The notes under the pieces are model-generated. The model saw only the letters and a program-made list of their open reading frames with translations, had not been told where the DNA came from and did not search any database. The position numbers and the translations under genes are program-made. This document shows, piece after piece, positions 26,329-34,867 of a stretch of DNA of 64,000 bases. This stretch comes from Candidatus Melainabacteria bacterium (lineage in GTDB: Bacteria; Cyanobacteriota; Vampirovibrionia; Obscuribacterales; Obscuribacteraceae): contig RXJR01000003.1 of NCBI GenBank assembly GCA_003963305.1, forward strand, positions 49,706 through 113,705, read 5' to 3'. Numbering within the stretch: position 1 is the first letter of the stretch; each line of letters starts with the position of its first letter.

Positions 26329-27080
26329 TAGACCTTGTTGCCCGGTGAGTTGGGAACTGTGCCAACGTGTAACGCTACACTGCCCAGCGCCAGGCTGAGG
26401 TGTCTGACATTTATCAGTCCCGCTCTTTCAAAAATTTGAGTTATACCTTCTGGACCCGGATAAGCGCTGTTTGAGACCGGCAGATACGTATATGCTTGCT
26501 TGTCTGATTGCAGCACCTGACCGATTAAAGGCACTATCTGTCGAAAGTAGAAAGCAAACAGCTGGGCAAAAATTGGTACCTGTGATTTACCTAGATCAAG
26601 ATTGATAACCTTGCCTCCCGCCTTAACGACGCGAGCCATTTCATTGATCCCGCGCTGATAATCGGTGACGTTGCGTAAACCGAAACTGACAATAGCACCG
26701 TCAAAGCTGTGATCCGCAAACGGCAAATGCAGCGCATCACCTTCCTGGAACTTCATCTCGCAGCGCTTTTCGTTGGCATGCTTAGTGGCTCGTTGATTCG
26801 CCACAGCGAGCATTTTTGGTGAAAAATCCAGACCCACGACCTTTCCATTCGCGGAAAGTTGTCGGGCGATAGACAGAGTTAAATCACCGGTTCCGCAGCA
26901 AACATCCAGATAAACACCGTCGGGCTTCAGCGCCAGCTCAGCAACTGCCCGCCGTTTCCAGGAATGATGCATGCCCATGCTGATGGCATCGTTGGTCAGA
27001 TCGTATCGTTGAGCGATGCGATCGAACTGGCGCAGTACGTACTCCGCTTTCTCTTCCGCAGTTGGCAGTGAAAAGGACAT
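26328..27080 (-). CDS. ubiE: Menaquinone/ubiquinone biosynthesis C-methyltransferase
   Basis: 250 residues, Class I SAM methyltransferase. Motif I is LDVCCGTGDLTLSIA, followed by GLDFSPKMLAVA and the UbiE/MenG signatures IVSFGLRNVTDYQRGI and INLDLGKSQVP, plus YTYLPVS near the C-terminus. It methylates demethylmenaquinone or the ubiquinone precursor ring. Whether it serves menaquinone (MenG) or another quinone cannot be told without the rest of the pathway. Six bases separate it from secG. Confidence 0.92.
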   Translation of the reverse strand: MSFSLPTAEEKAEYVLRQFDRIAQRYDLTNDAISMGMHHSWKRRAVAELALKPDGVYLDVCCGTGDLTLSIARQLSANGKVVGLDFSPKMLAVANQRATKHANEKRCEMKFQEGDALHLPFADHSFDGAIVSFGLRNVTDYQRGINEMARVVKAGGKVINLDLGKSQVPIFAQLFAFYFRQIVPLIGQVLQSDKQAYTYLPVSNSAYPGPEGITQIFERAGLINVRHLSLALGSVALHVGTVPNSPGNKV

Positions 27081-27085
27081 GAATC

Positions 27086-27328
27086 CTATTTAACGAGACC
27101 GAATCCAAGAATGGTGCAGACGGTGAGAAAAAGACCGACGATTGTCCAGGTTAGCCTGTCAAGTCCTGCTTCCGCACCCCGTTTGCCGCTGAACATGGTG
27201 GCGCCGCTTCCGATTCCGCCCATACCTTCGCCTTTCGGTTGGTGCAAAAGTATCAAGCCGACCATTGCCAAGCCTAAAATGGCTTCAAGGACCAGCAAGA
27301 TGACGTATGGAAGACTCATCGAACCCAT
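27086..27328 (-). CDS. secG: Preprotein translocase subunit SecG
   Basis: 80 residues with two membrane helices (LPYVILLVLEAILGLAMVGLI and LTWTIVGLFLTVCTILGFGLV). Between them is the SecG loop LLHQPKGEGMGGIGSGAT with FSGKRGAEAGLDRLT. It assists SecYE in protein export. The second ATG, three codons in, is also a possible start. First gene of the operon. Confidence 0.92.
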   Translation of the reverse strand: MGSMSLPYVILLVLEAILGLAMVGLILLHQPKGEGMGGIGSGATMFSGKRGAEAGLDRLTWTIVGLFLTVCTILGFGLVK

Positions 27329-27377
27329 GAAAAAACCTCTTAAATGCGCTTGCTTGTAAGCAGAGCTGCTAGCGAGG

Positions 27378-27383
27378 ATTATA
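27378..27383 (-). promoter_or_regulatory. Possible -10 box of the secG operon
   Basis: TATAAT on the minus strand 49 bp upstream of secG; no clear -35 was found. The rest of the 307-bp gap between secG and the histidine kinase (27329-27635) shows no ORF and no other structure. Confidence 0.4.
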
Positions 27384-27635
27384 TCGTATCGTCGCGCGGA
27401 TACCCCATGCCTTCAACTAACGCTAAACATTGCTTTGTACTCGCCTCGGTCAGATGTTGGTATCGAATTTAGTATCAACGCCTCTCTCTGGTAAGACAAG
27501 CACTCGCATTTGATTGATTTCGCATGATTTTGTATGGAAATCCCGTCTTGTTTTGGGGAGTTTTTTCGTGGTAAGTATGGTGTACATACTGGCAGTCGGC
27601 GGCTGGTTTTGGCGAATTTCGCAAGGGAGCACTGA

Positions 27636-29474
27636 TTGAAGTTCCTCGTCATTGGACTGAAGTCTGACGAAAGAACCATGGTGAAGAATGCTTTGAAGAG
27701 CATTCCAGACCTTGACTTTGACTTGCAACTCTCAGGACACTCAGTGGAAGGGCTGTTCAAGATACGCAGTTTTCAACCAGATTTTGTTTTGATCGATGAA
27801 AGTGGACTCGATTGCACCATGCTGATGCAGCTCAGGCAGGCAAGGGCTGAGGCTCTCATCTACGTGGTTGTAGCAGAACAGTCGGACTCTCGCGCTTGTG
27901 AGTTGATACGGAAAGGTGCCACTGACACGATTTTACGTGACCACCTTTCCGGGCAGCCTTTTCTTTCGCTGATTTTGCGAGCCTGTGAGCGTCTTCGCAT
28001 CAGTGGACAATTTAGAGTTCATGAGTTGGCTAAGGCTAATGCAAGGCTTTGCGGTGTAGCCAACACACTGTCGACCATGTCCTGGCTCTCTGATGAGTCG
28101 GGCGAGAGAATATTGTTCAACGATAAATGGTTGAAATTCACTGGTCGCACTCTCGAGCAAGAGCTTGGCAAGAAATGGACTGAGGCGGTTCATCCGCAGG
28201 ATTTGAAAAGACTTTTGTCGGTGTATACCAACGCGCTGAGAGAAAGGAAGTCTTATCACGTCGAATACAGACTGCGAACAGCTGACGGGCAGTTCCGGTT
28301 GATCTGGGAGAGTGGTTCTCCACAGCTTCGGGCGGACGGCGCCTTTATTGGCATGCTCGGCTCCTGCGCAGACATAAGTCAGACTATTTTCACCAAAGAT
28401 CATTTGTCACCGGTTTTCGAACCCGTGGGAGTGATGACTACTCTCGATCACGTCCCTATCGGTGTATGGAAACTTGATCCCAATCTCGTCATCACCAAGA
28501 CCAATCCGGCTGTGGCGACGCTATTTAGTGTCACGCCCGAACATCTTGTTGGACGCACCTTTACGAACGTCGTCTCATCCATTCCCGACAATACTTTCAG
28601 CAGGGTTTTGCAACATGGTGAGCGTATAAAACTGGAAAATCACCCTGTTACGCTGACCTTGGATGAAAAACGCCGAAAGGTTTTTCTGGACTTCGCCGCC
28701 TGGCCATTGAGAGACAAAGCGAACAAAGTTGTCGGTGTCTGTGTGAGCACCACCGAGGTGACTGAGCGGTTGTTGGCGGACCAACAGCGGGAGGATTTCG
28801 TGGCGGCGTTGGTTCATGATTTGAAAACGCCGCTAATCGGAGCAGACCAGGCTCTAGAAGCGATGTTGCGGGGAAATCTTGGACCGGTGGACGCCAATCA
28901 GTCAGAGCTTCTGTCGATGCTGAAACGAAGCAACCAACATTTGCTGACGATGGTTCACAATCTTATCGAAGCGTACCGCTACGACGCTGGTGAAGCGCGA
29001 ATGTCAGTGGAAGAATTCAACCTGTTCGAGTTAATCGATAGCTGTATCCAAGAACTGGCACAATGGTCCACACATAAAGAAATTACGATGCGCTCTGTAT
29101 TTTCGAGTGGAAACGGAATCATTATCGGTGACCGAATGTCGATACGCCGAGTAATTTTAAATTTGCTCGATAATGCCCTGAAATTTACTCCAAAAGATGG
29201 AGTAATTGAAGTCTCTGCTGAAGAAGAGGGCGGTGACGTTATTTTTCGAGTCAGTGACACCGGCGTCGGCATTCCTCAATCTGAATTTACACAGGTGTTT
29301 TTGCGGTATTGGCAGGGCGACAGTGCCAAACAATTCGCGCCGGGAACGGGCTTGGGCCTGTACTTGTGCAGGCAGATCATAGTTGCGCATGGTGGCACTA
29401 TTTCTGTTTGCAGTAAACTCGGCGAAGGCACTACATTCAGTGTCACTATACCGAAGCAGCCGCTGCCGCATTGA
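27636..29474 (+). CDS. Sensor histidine kinase with N-terminal receiver-like domain
   Basis: 612 residues. Domain order: receiver-like domain 1-120 with the putative phospho-Asp D54 (FVLIDESG) but without the usual N-terminal acidic pair; PAS domain about 140-250 (WTEAVHPQDLKRLL, YRLRTADGQFRLIW); second PAS about 262-375; HisKA with H394 in LVHDLKTPL; HATPase_c with NLLDNALKFTP, DTGVGIP and GTGLGLYLC. It is soluble, with no membrane helix, so it should sense a cytoplasmic signal. No response regulator is adjacent. The TTG start at 27636 has AAGGGAGC just upstream. Confidence 0.9.
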   Translation: MKFLVIGLKSDERTMVKNALKSIPDLDFDLQLSGHSVEGLFKIRSFQPDFVLIDESGLDCTMLMQLRQARAEALIYVVVAEQSDSRACELIRKGATDTILRDHLSGQPFLSLILRACERLRISGQFRVHELAKANARLCGVANTLSTMSWLSDESGERILFNDKWLKFTGRTLEQELGKKWTEAVHPQDLKRLLSVYTNALRERKSYHVEYRLRTADGQFRLIWESGSPQLRADGAFIGMLGSCADISQTIFTKDHLSPVFEPVGVMTTLDHVPIGVWKLDPNLVITKTNPAVATLFSVTPEHLVGRTFTNVVSSIPDNTFSRVLQHGERIKLENHPVTLTLDEKRRKVFLDFAAWPLRDKANKVVGVCVSTTEVTERLLADQQREDFVAALVHDLKTPLIGADQALEAMLRGNLGPVDANQSELLSMLKRSNQHLLTMVHNLIEAYRYDAGEARMSVEEFNLFELIDSCIQELAQWSTHKEITMRSVFSSGNGIIIGDRMSIRRVILNLLDNALKFTPKDGVIEVSAEEEGGDVIFRVSDTGVGIPQSEFTQVFLRYWQGDSAKQFAPGTGLGLYLCRQIIVAHGGTISVCSKLGEGTTFSVTIPKQPLPH

Positions 29475-29607
29475 CATCCCGCGAAGGGAAAAACTGACTC
29501 GGGCAATTAGCTTACTGTAAGGGAACGAATTCTTACCAAACTCGTCCGTTCCATTATCCCAGTCAAGCTTTATGATTGCTGTGGAAGTCTGAGTTATCGA
29601 GTCACTA

Positions 29608-30156
29608 ATGATTAAATCCATCTGGCTGCTGCTTTTGTTCTCGTTGGTTCCGTGCGATCCGGCACTAGCAGCCGACGGTACGGCTGTGACATCAAGTTCA
29701 AACAGTTCGCTTGATACATCGACTGTGCAGAGCCGCGAATATAGAGCGGATATGCAGGTTCGGCAAGTTAAATGGAAATCTTCGATGGACAGGGCTTTAG
29801 AGTATGTCAAGAATGGCGATTACGTTGCAGCCCAAAAGATGGTCGACATAGCTCGCAAGCAAACAGTGGTAAACGATCCAGACGATTCCAGCCTGGCTCA
29901 AACTGAGAAGATTGCGGGAGATATTGCTGCGGCTCAAAGCAATCTAGGTGCAGCCGAGCGTTTTTATCGTCGTTCCGTCTATCTCTATGAGCGTGCTAGC
30001 GCCCCTGATAAAAGCGAATTTTCGGCGGCTCTGATTTCTTATGCGGAGCTTTTGAAACGAGAAAACAGATTGCGTGAGGCCACTCGCTTTGAAATGCAGG
30101 CTAGTCAGCTGCGTCGAGACGACAATTCTACCGCCGAGACAAATCGGTCACTGTGA
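29608..30156 (+). CDS. Exported TPR-like protein
   Basis: 182 residues. A clear signal peptide (IKSIWLLLLFSLVPCDPALA, cut before ADG) is followed by a Ser/Thr-rich linker and paired helices of TPR type (MDRALEYVKNGDYVAAQKMV; AAQSNLGAAERFYRRSVYLY; ALISYAELLKRENRLREA). It is probably a periplasmic protein-interaction module. Function unknown; no operon partner. Confidence 0.65.
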   Translation: MIKSIWLLLLFSLVPCDPALAADGTAVTSSSNSSLDTSTVQSREYRADMQVRQVKWKSSMDRALEYVKNGDYVAAQKMVDIARKQTVVNDPDDSSLAQTEKIAGDIAAAQSNLGAAERFYRRSVYLYERASAPDKSEFSAALISYAELLKRENRLREATRFEMQASQLRRDDNSTAETNRSL

Positions 30157-30203
30157 TTCGGTTTCTAATGGCAGGATTTGATTATGCAGCAATCAATGTG
30201 CTG

Positions 30204-30209
30204 TAGAAT
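30204..30209 (+). promoter_or_regulatory. Possible -10 box for DUF1269 gene
   Basis: TAGAAT lies 42 bp before the GTG start. A TTGATT 20 bp further upstream is too widely spaced to be convincing. Confidence 0.3.
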
Positions 30210-30251
30210 ATGCGCAGCATACAGTGCTGATATTTATTTGAGGAGGTCGAC

Positions 30252-30767
30252 GTGAGCGACTTAGTTGTAATTGCATACGATGACATACACAAAGCTGAAG
30301 AAGTCAGAATTACCCTGGCAAAGCTTCAGCACGAGTACTTAATTGACCTGGAAGATGCTGTTGTCGTAACCAAAGATGCCAACGGCAAGGTGAAATTGCA
30401 TCAGGCGGTTGACTTGACAGCAGTCGGCGCATTGCAGGGCGGAATGCTCGGCGCACTGCTGGGATTGGTGCTACTCAATCCGATCTTCGGAATGGTTCTT
30501 GGTGGCGCTGCTGGCGCACTCTCAGGCAAAATGTCTGATCTCGGAATCGATGACAACTTTATCAAAGAGTTGTCAGAAACCTTGAAGCCCAACACCTCTG
30601 CTCTCTTCATTCTGGTTAAGAAGGTCACTCTCGATAAAGTGCTGCCAAGACTGGAAGGAACTGGCGGAAAAGTCTTGCAGACATCTCTTGCCGGTGTTGA
30701 CGAACAAAAACTTCAAGCTGTTCTCGACAGCCACCGCAACGAAGTTGCAGGAACTCCTACCGTTTAA
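30252..30767 (+). CDS. DUF1269-family membrane-associated protein
   Basis: 171 residues. The N-terminal ferredoxin-like part (LVVIAYDDIHKAEEVRITL, then VVVTKDANGKVKLHQ) is followed by a glycine-zipper hydrophobic hairpin (GALQGGMLGALLGLVLLNP and FGMVLGGAAGALSG) and SALFILVKKVT, which match DUF1269. The function of the family is unknown. GTG start at 30252 with a GAGGAGGTCGAC site; a terminator follows 40 bp after the stop. Confidence 0.82.
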   Translation: MSDLVVIAYDDIHKAEEVRITLAKLQHEYLIDLEDAVVVTKDANGKVKLHQAVDLTAVGALQGGMLGALLGLVLLNPIFGMVLGGAAGALSGKMSDLGIDDNFIKELSETLKPNTSALFILVKKVTLDKVLPRLEGTGGKVLQTSLAGVDEQKLQAVLDSHRNEVAGTPTV

Positions 30768-30807
30768 GAGCGCTGAAACGATCTAGCCGATTCGGTTTTG
30801 AATTTTG

Positions 30808-30836
30808 AAACACCCAGTCATCCGGCTGGGTGTTTT
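30808..30836 (+). terminator. Rho-independent terminator after DUF1269 gene
   Basis: AAACACCCAG pairs with CTGGGTGTTT around an 8-nt loop and ends in a T-run. The symmetric A/T flanks mean it can also serve the convergent calpain-like gene. Confidence 0.88.
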
Positions 30837-30893
30837 GATGTCATGAAGACCATGCTTGTTCTTAGCATGCTCGAGACTTGCTCAGCTTGCCCG

Positions 30894-32009
30894 TTAAGCC
30901 TCAATTGAGATTTCCGAGAAACATCTTTCCAGCTCGCTTAACTGGATATTGATCTCACCTTGTACCGTTCCGTTTTGATCTTTTATCGCTGATTTACTGG
31001 CATCACATACAGTGACCATGCGAGTATTCTCGTTGTAGTCGATTAATGCGTAGGTATGTTTGCTGCGCAGCTGAAATCCGCGCGCCTGACGTTCTGCAAT
31101 GCGCCTGCGGATGACATATCCGGAAGTCTCAGCACATTGATCATCGACGATCGCCAACGTTACTGTTTTGTAGCTTTTCAAGGCTTGTAGAATAATTTGC
31201 CGATTGCGCATGTCTTGCGATGAAATACTCAAAAGGCTATTTCGTTTTGTTGAAAGCTTGATTGCTGCTTTTCCTGTGAGTAGCTCGAAAGGATCTTTTT
31301 CCAGTCCTAAGCGACCTTCTGTAATCTGCATCATCTGCCGATGCAACTCGTATGCGCGCTCCAGTAAAGTTACGAAGAGACGACCGTCGGCACAACTTGA
31401 ACCAATTATTTTGTCGCGCAAAGTCAATTCCCAGACTTGAATAGGATGTTGGGGATCGCCCGGAAACGTTACTGTGTACGAGTCATCCGCATTGACCTTG
31501 ATCATCTTCTTGATACGCTTATCTCCCTCAGGAGTAGCCGCCAGAGCCGCCAATGTAGCTGTGAACTTGCTGTCGACCAGGGCGCCTTGCAAGATTGTGG
31601 TTGGATCTATTCGGTGTTTGGGGTAGAGCTCCGCCACACTCTCCTTTTTTGCCAGTTGGTCCAGGGTTCTTTGGGCTCGATCGCTGAATTTGGGATCACT
31701 CATGCGCTCAAGGTCCTGGCAATTCAGTGAAATTTCTTTGGTGCCGCGATTGCCGCGGTAGTGATAAAGAAAAGCCGATGCAAATGTGTCTTCGACTTTC
31801 TGCGTTTCAGCCTGAGAAAGCATGCGAAGAACATCGTTGCGACCAATCCGACCATCTCCATCAATGTCGATTTGTCGAAAGTTGCTTTTGATATAACTTG
31901 AGACACCTGCAATGGAATGCAGTTCTTGTAGAGGGTTTTGTCCAATCTGGTGTTGGAAATTCTGTTGCGATAGATTTGCACCCTGGTTCGATAGACTCTG
32001 GAAGTTCAT
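30894..32009 (-). CDS. EF-hand protein with calpain-like fold lacking the catalytic Cys
   Basis: 371 residues. A canonical EF-hand calcium loop lies at 48-59 (DIDGDGRIGRND). Residues about 135-370 follow the layout of calpain (peptidase C2) domains: LQGALVDSKFTATLAALA stands where active enzymes have a GDCWFLAALA-type motif, then SYTVTFPGD, a middle ADGRLFVTLLERAYE helix, and SKHTYALIDYNENTRMVTV, which holds the His (H318). The nucleophile position is S147, not Cys, so peptidase activity is doubtful; a Ser nucleophile or a binding role is possible. No signal peptide was seen. The calpain match is my reading of motifs, not a search result. Confidence 0.6.
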   Translation of the reverse strand: MNFQSLSNQGANLSQQNFQHQIGQNPLQELHSIAGVSSYIKSNFRQIDIDGDGRIGRNDVLRMLSQAETQKVEDTFASAFLYHYRGNRGTKEISLNCQDLERMSDPKFSDRAQRTLDQLAKKESVAELYPKHRIDPTTILQGALVDSKFTATLAALAATPEGDKRIKKMIKVNADDSYTVTFPGDPQHPIQVWELTLRDKIIGSSCADGRLFVTLLERAYELHRQMMQITEGRLGLEKDPFELLTGKAAIKLSTKRNSLLSISSQDMRNRQIILQALKSYKTVTLAIVDDQCAETSGYVIRRRIAERQARGFQLRSKHTYALIDYNENTRMVTVCDASKSAIKDQNGTVQGEINIQLSELERCFSEISIEA

Positions 32010-32111
32010 GATTTGTCTGCCGTTTCTAGTTCAAAAAATCTGCCCACGTATTCATAAACAGGGGAAGGAGTTTATTTAGGAGGAGAGCTCACCTCCTGAC
32101 ATCCAAAATTT
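32010..32111. other. Short spacer with hairpin
   Basis: AGGAGG (32078-32083) pairs with CCTCCT (32092-32097) around a loop containing GAGCTC. It lies between the CLC gene stop and the calpain-like gene start, both on the minus strand; no U-run follows, so terminator function is uncertain. Confidence 0.35.
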
Positions 32112-33827
32112 TTACAGTTCGGAAAGAGCTCGAATTATGTCGGCTCTCGTGATTATTCCGATCAAGTGTGTACCAGCCGTAACCGGGATGCGATTGATTT
32201 CTTTTGCATCCATTATTGATATTGCTTTTACTAGAAGTGAATCTCGATCTATTGATATCGGATCTGGTGTCATTATTTCCGCAACTGTTGCACCGGTTCG
32301 TTCAACCAGATCATTTTTCGTCAATATGCCGACTAACTGGTTCTCTCTCAGAACAGGAAAACCTTTATGGCTGTATTTTTTTACGTAGTCTGCAGCCTCG
32401 TCTCTGGTCATTGCAGCGTCCAGCGAGATCACCTGGTGCTGCATACATTCGCCAACCGTAAGTAAATCCAGCGGTGTTGATTCTGAATTCTCGGGCAGGT
32501 GTATGTCGTCTATCTCCAGCAGCCGGTCGTAGACTGAACCGGGAAACACGCTTTCGCCGATGAAATAGGCGGTAATAGAGCTGATCATGAGAGGTAACAG
32601 TAAATTGAAGTCTGCGGTAATTTCAAACACGATTACTGCTGCGGTGACAGGCACCCTGGCTACTGCACAGAAAAACGCACCCATGCCGGCCAGTGCCAGG
32701 GTCATACGTGCATGGGTGGCGAGCGGATAGATGAGTGTTTCTCCGTAACCGACAAAATAGCCGATTGCAGCGCCTATGGTTAGAGCGGGGGCGAACAAAC
32801 CGCCAGGCGCGCCGGAACCGTAGGCAATCAGCGTCAAAACAAAATTTGCCAGGAAGACGACGATAGCAAAATGGAGCCCGCGACCTTCGAGTAACAATTG
32901 CCTGACTCCGGCGAAATCTCTAAAAGAATCAGGCAAAAGGGCGATCACCAGCCCACATATAAATCCTGCCAGAGCCACTCTGAGACCGAAGTGCTTACCG
33001 AAAACTTTTCGATTTAACTTCGTTCCGGCAAGCACTCCGCGATTGAAAACGATGCCGACTAAACCTGCAATGATGCCGAGCAAAAAGCAAAACGGAATAT
33101 CCTGCCCGGTGAAGATTGCCTTAGGAAACTCAGTGTTGGCATGCAAATCAAGACTGTGATTTCCCATCCAACGCGAAACGATTCCGGCAAAGAAACAAGC
33201 CAGAAGAGCAATTGTTACAGTTGCACCGGATATTTCGCGCAGCAGTTCTTCCAGTACGAAGATAAGCCCCGCCAGCGGTGCATTGAAGGCCGCCGCCAAC
33301 CCTGCACCGGCACCGGCTGCGATCAGCTGGCGTCGATTTCTAAAAGAGCGCATGCCCAGTCGATCGAGCACCGCCGCCGCTGCCGCGCCTACCTGCACTG
33401 TTGGTCCTTCTCGACCCAACGGCAAGCCGATGCCCAGCGCCACTATACCTGCTACCAGCTTGCTCAGCGCTACTCTCAGGTCCAGCTTCATTGGTATCTT
33501 ATTCAGTGCCGCCTTGACTTGCGGTATGCCACTGCCTGTGATTTCAGGAGCAATGAAGTGGATGATCACTCCGCAAATAGCACCACCTATGAGCCCCACC
33601 AATGGAAAAACAACAACCGCAGGCATTATCGTTGTCAGATAGGTGCGGAAAGACGTAAGCAGTGCCACGCCAACGACGAATGTGTAAGCGCAGACTGCAG
33701 CGACAGAACCGATAATTGATGCTTCGAACAAAGCAACAAGTTTTTTGTTGCGTGCTTTTCTAATCAGTTTCGAGTGATACCAGTGCAATAACCGGTTTAA
33801 CTTATCGGTCTTCGCTGCGGTGGTCAT
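32112..33827 (-). CDS. CLC-family chloride/proton antiporter with CBS pair
   Basis: 571 residues. CLC signatures are complete: GSGIPQVKAAL, GREGPTVQVGA with gating Glu E140, FNAPLAGLIFVLEELL, and GAPGGLFAPALTIGA. The proton-pathway Glu (EE at 193-194) is present, so H+/Cl- exchange is more likely than a channel. Two CBS domains (about 445-570; MQHQVISLDAAMTRDEAADY and VAEIMTPDPISIDRDSLLV) fill the C-terminus and could bind adenine nucleotides. The ATG overlaps the ruvX stop by four bases, so the two are co-translated. Confidence 0.92.
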   Translation of the reverse strand: MTTAAKTDKLNRLLHWYHSKLIRKARNKKLVALFEASIIGSVAAVCAYTFVVGVALLTSFRTYLTTIMPAVVVFPLVGLIGGAICGVIIHFIAPEITGSGIPQVKAALNKIPMKLDLRVALSKLVAGIVALGIGLPLGREGPTVQVGAAAAAVLDRLGMRSFRNRRQLIAAGAGAGLAAAFNAPLAGLIFVLEELLREISGATVTIALLACFFAGIVSRWMGNHSLDLHANTEFPKAIFTGQDIPFCFLLGIIAGLVGIVFNRGVLAGTKLNRKVFGKHFGLRVALAGFICGLVIALLPDSFRDFAGVRQLLLEGRGLHFAIVVFLANFVLTLIAYGSGAPGGLFAPALTIGAAIGYFVGYGETLIYPLATHARMTLALAGMGAFFCAVARVPVTAAVIVFEITADFNLLLPLMISSITAYFIGESVFPGSVYDRLLEIDDIHLPENSESTPLDLLTVGECMQHQVISLDAAMTRDEAADYVKKYSHKGFPVLRENQLVGILTKNDLVERTGATVAEIMTPDPISIDRDSLLVKAISIMDAKEINRIPVTAGTHLIGIITRADIIRALSEL

Positions 33828-34261
33828 GCCGATGGTGGCGGCTCATTGCGGTCGAGATATTTCTGCAAGATGATCGCCGCCGCCTGCATGTCAACAAGCC
33901 CTTTGTTGTGGCCGGTCTTGACACCTTGCAAAGTGAGAGTTCTAATTGCCGATATCGTTGTCAATCGTTCGTCTTCATAGACAATCGGCAAACCGGTCGC
34001 TCTTGCCAGCTTGCGACCGAAGGAGCGAATCTTTTCGGCTTGTTCGCCAACGGAGCCGTCCATGTTTTGCGGAAAGCCAAGCACGATTTCGACTGCACCA
34101 TGCCGTTCAGCGATTTCTTTGACTGCTTTGACGTCTGCGGCCATATTTTTGCGTTCAATGGTTTCCAGACCGGCAGCTGTTATGCCAAGTGGATCCGAAA
34201 TCGCGACACCGATTCTTTTATCACCAATGTCAAGACCGATAAGACGTGGTTTTTGGCTCAT
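33824..34261 (-). CDS. ruvX: RuvX/YqgF-family Holliday junction resolvase-like
   Basis: 145 residues, full-length. RNase H-like motifs are GLDIGDKRIGVAISDP (first Asp), VYEDERLTT, and the final acidic DMQAAAIILQKYLD. Family members act on Holliday junctions or in pre-16S rRNA 5'-end processing. A TAAAAT box ends 7 bp before the ATG, which suggests a leaderless or near-leaderless transcript. Upstream gene of the ruvX-CLC pair. Confidence 0.9.
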   Translation of the reverse strand: MSQKPRLIGLDIGDKRIGVAISDPLGITAAGLETIERKNMAADVKAVKEIAERHGAVEIVLGFPQNMDGSVGEQAEKIRSFGRKLARATGLPIVYEDERLTTISAIRTLTLQGVKTGHNKGLVDMQAAAIILQKYLDRNEPPPSA

Positions 34262-34268
34262 AGACTCA

Positions 34269-34274
34269 ATTTTA
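34269..34274 (-). promoter_or_regulatory. Putative -10 box placing the ruvX transcript start near its ATG
   Basis: TAAAAT on the minus strand, separated by 7 bp from the start codon. A -35 was not evident. Confidence 0.35.
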
Positions 34275-34315
34275 CCAATAGTCTTTCAATTCCTTCGCCA
34301 ATAGTCTTTCAATTC
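34275..34315. repeat. 18-bp direct repeat in the ruvX-sixA divergent spacer
   Basis: CCAATAGTCTTTCAATTC occurs at 34275-34292 and again at 34298-34315, with a 23-bp period. It overlaps the divergent promoter region and could be a regulator site or a simple duplication. Confidence 0.75.
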
Positions 34316-34354
34316 ATTGAAGTTGTTATGTGGAATGTCGGAGGCAAAATCACT

Positions 34355-34360
34355 TAGAAT
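34355..34360 (+). promoter_or_regulatory. Putative -10 box directly before sixA
   Basis: TAGAAT ends 6 bp before the ATG, which would start transcription at or beside the start codon. No Shine-Dalgarno sequence can fit between them. Confidence 0.4.
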
Positions 34361-34366
34361 TAGCCT

Positions 34367-34867
34367 ATGAAAGTTTATTTAGTGAGACATGGTATAGCTC
34401 AAGAGCGCCTCGGTGGCGCCATTTTGAATGACTCGCAGCGTCCGTTGACAGACGAGGGCAAGTCCGAAATGAAGCAGGTTGGACACGCCTTGAAAAGGCT
34501 TAATGTCAAGCCTGACGTTATTGTTTCCAGTCCGCTCGTCAGGGCTAAACAAACCGCTGAGATCATTCGAGATGTTCTCAACTTTGAAGACGAGTTGAAG
34601 ATTACCGACACCCTGGCTCCGGGCGGAAGTCCCAGCTCTGTCTACAAATACCTGAAGCAGTTTGCTCATGTCGATGAAATCTTTCTCGTCGGTCATGAAC
34701 CTGATATTGGCATGCTCGTTTCAAACATGCTCTGGGCCGCTGCGGATGTGCACTTCCCATTTAAAAAGGGCGCTGTCTGTCGTGTCGACGTTTATGACTT
34801 GCCTGCAACCAGCCCCGGCGTTATGAAGTGGTTCATGACACCAAAAATGGCCAAGCTGATCAGTTAG
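34367..34867 (+). CDS. sixA: Phosphohistidine phosphatase SixA
   Basis: 166 residues of the histidine phosphatase (phosphoglycerate mutase-like) superfamily. The RHG motif is in VYLVRHGIA (nucleophile His near residue 8); a second Arg is in SSPLVRAKQTAEII; the second His is in EIFLVGHEPDIGML. SixA removes phosphate from His-containing phosphotransfer proteins. Here it could act on the cytoplasmic hybrid-type kinase at 27.6 kb, but that link is only proximity. Confidence 0.88.
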   Translation: MKVYLVRHGIAQERLGGAILNDSQRPLTDEGKSEMKQVGHALKRLNVKPDVIVSSPLVRAKQTAEIIRDVLNFEDELKITDTLAPGGSPSSVYKYLKQFAHVDEIFLVGHEPDIGMLVSNMLWAAADVHFPFKKGAVCRVDVYDLPATSPGVMKWFMTPKMAKLIS

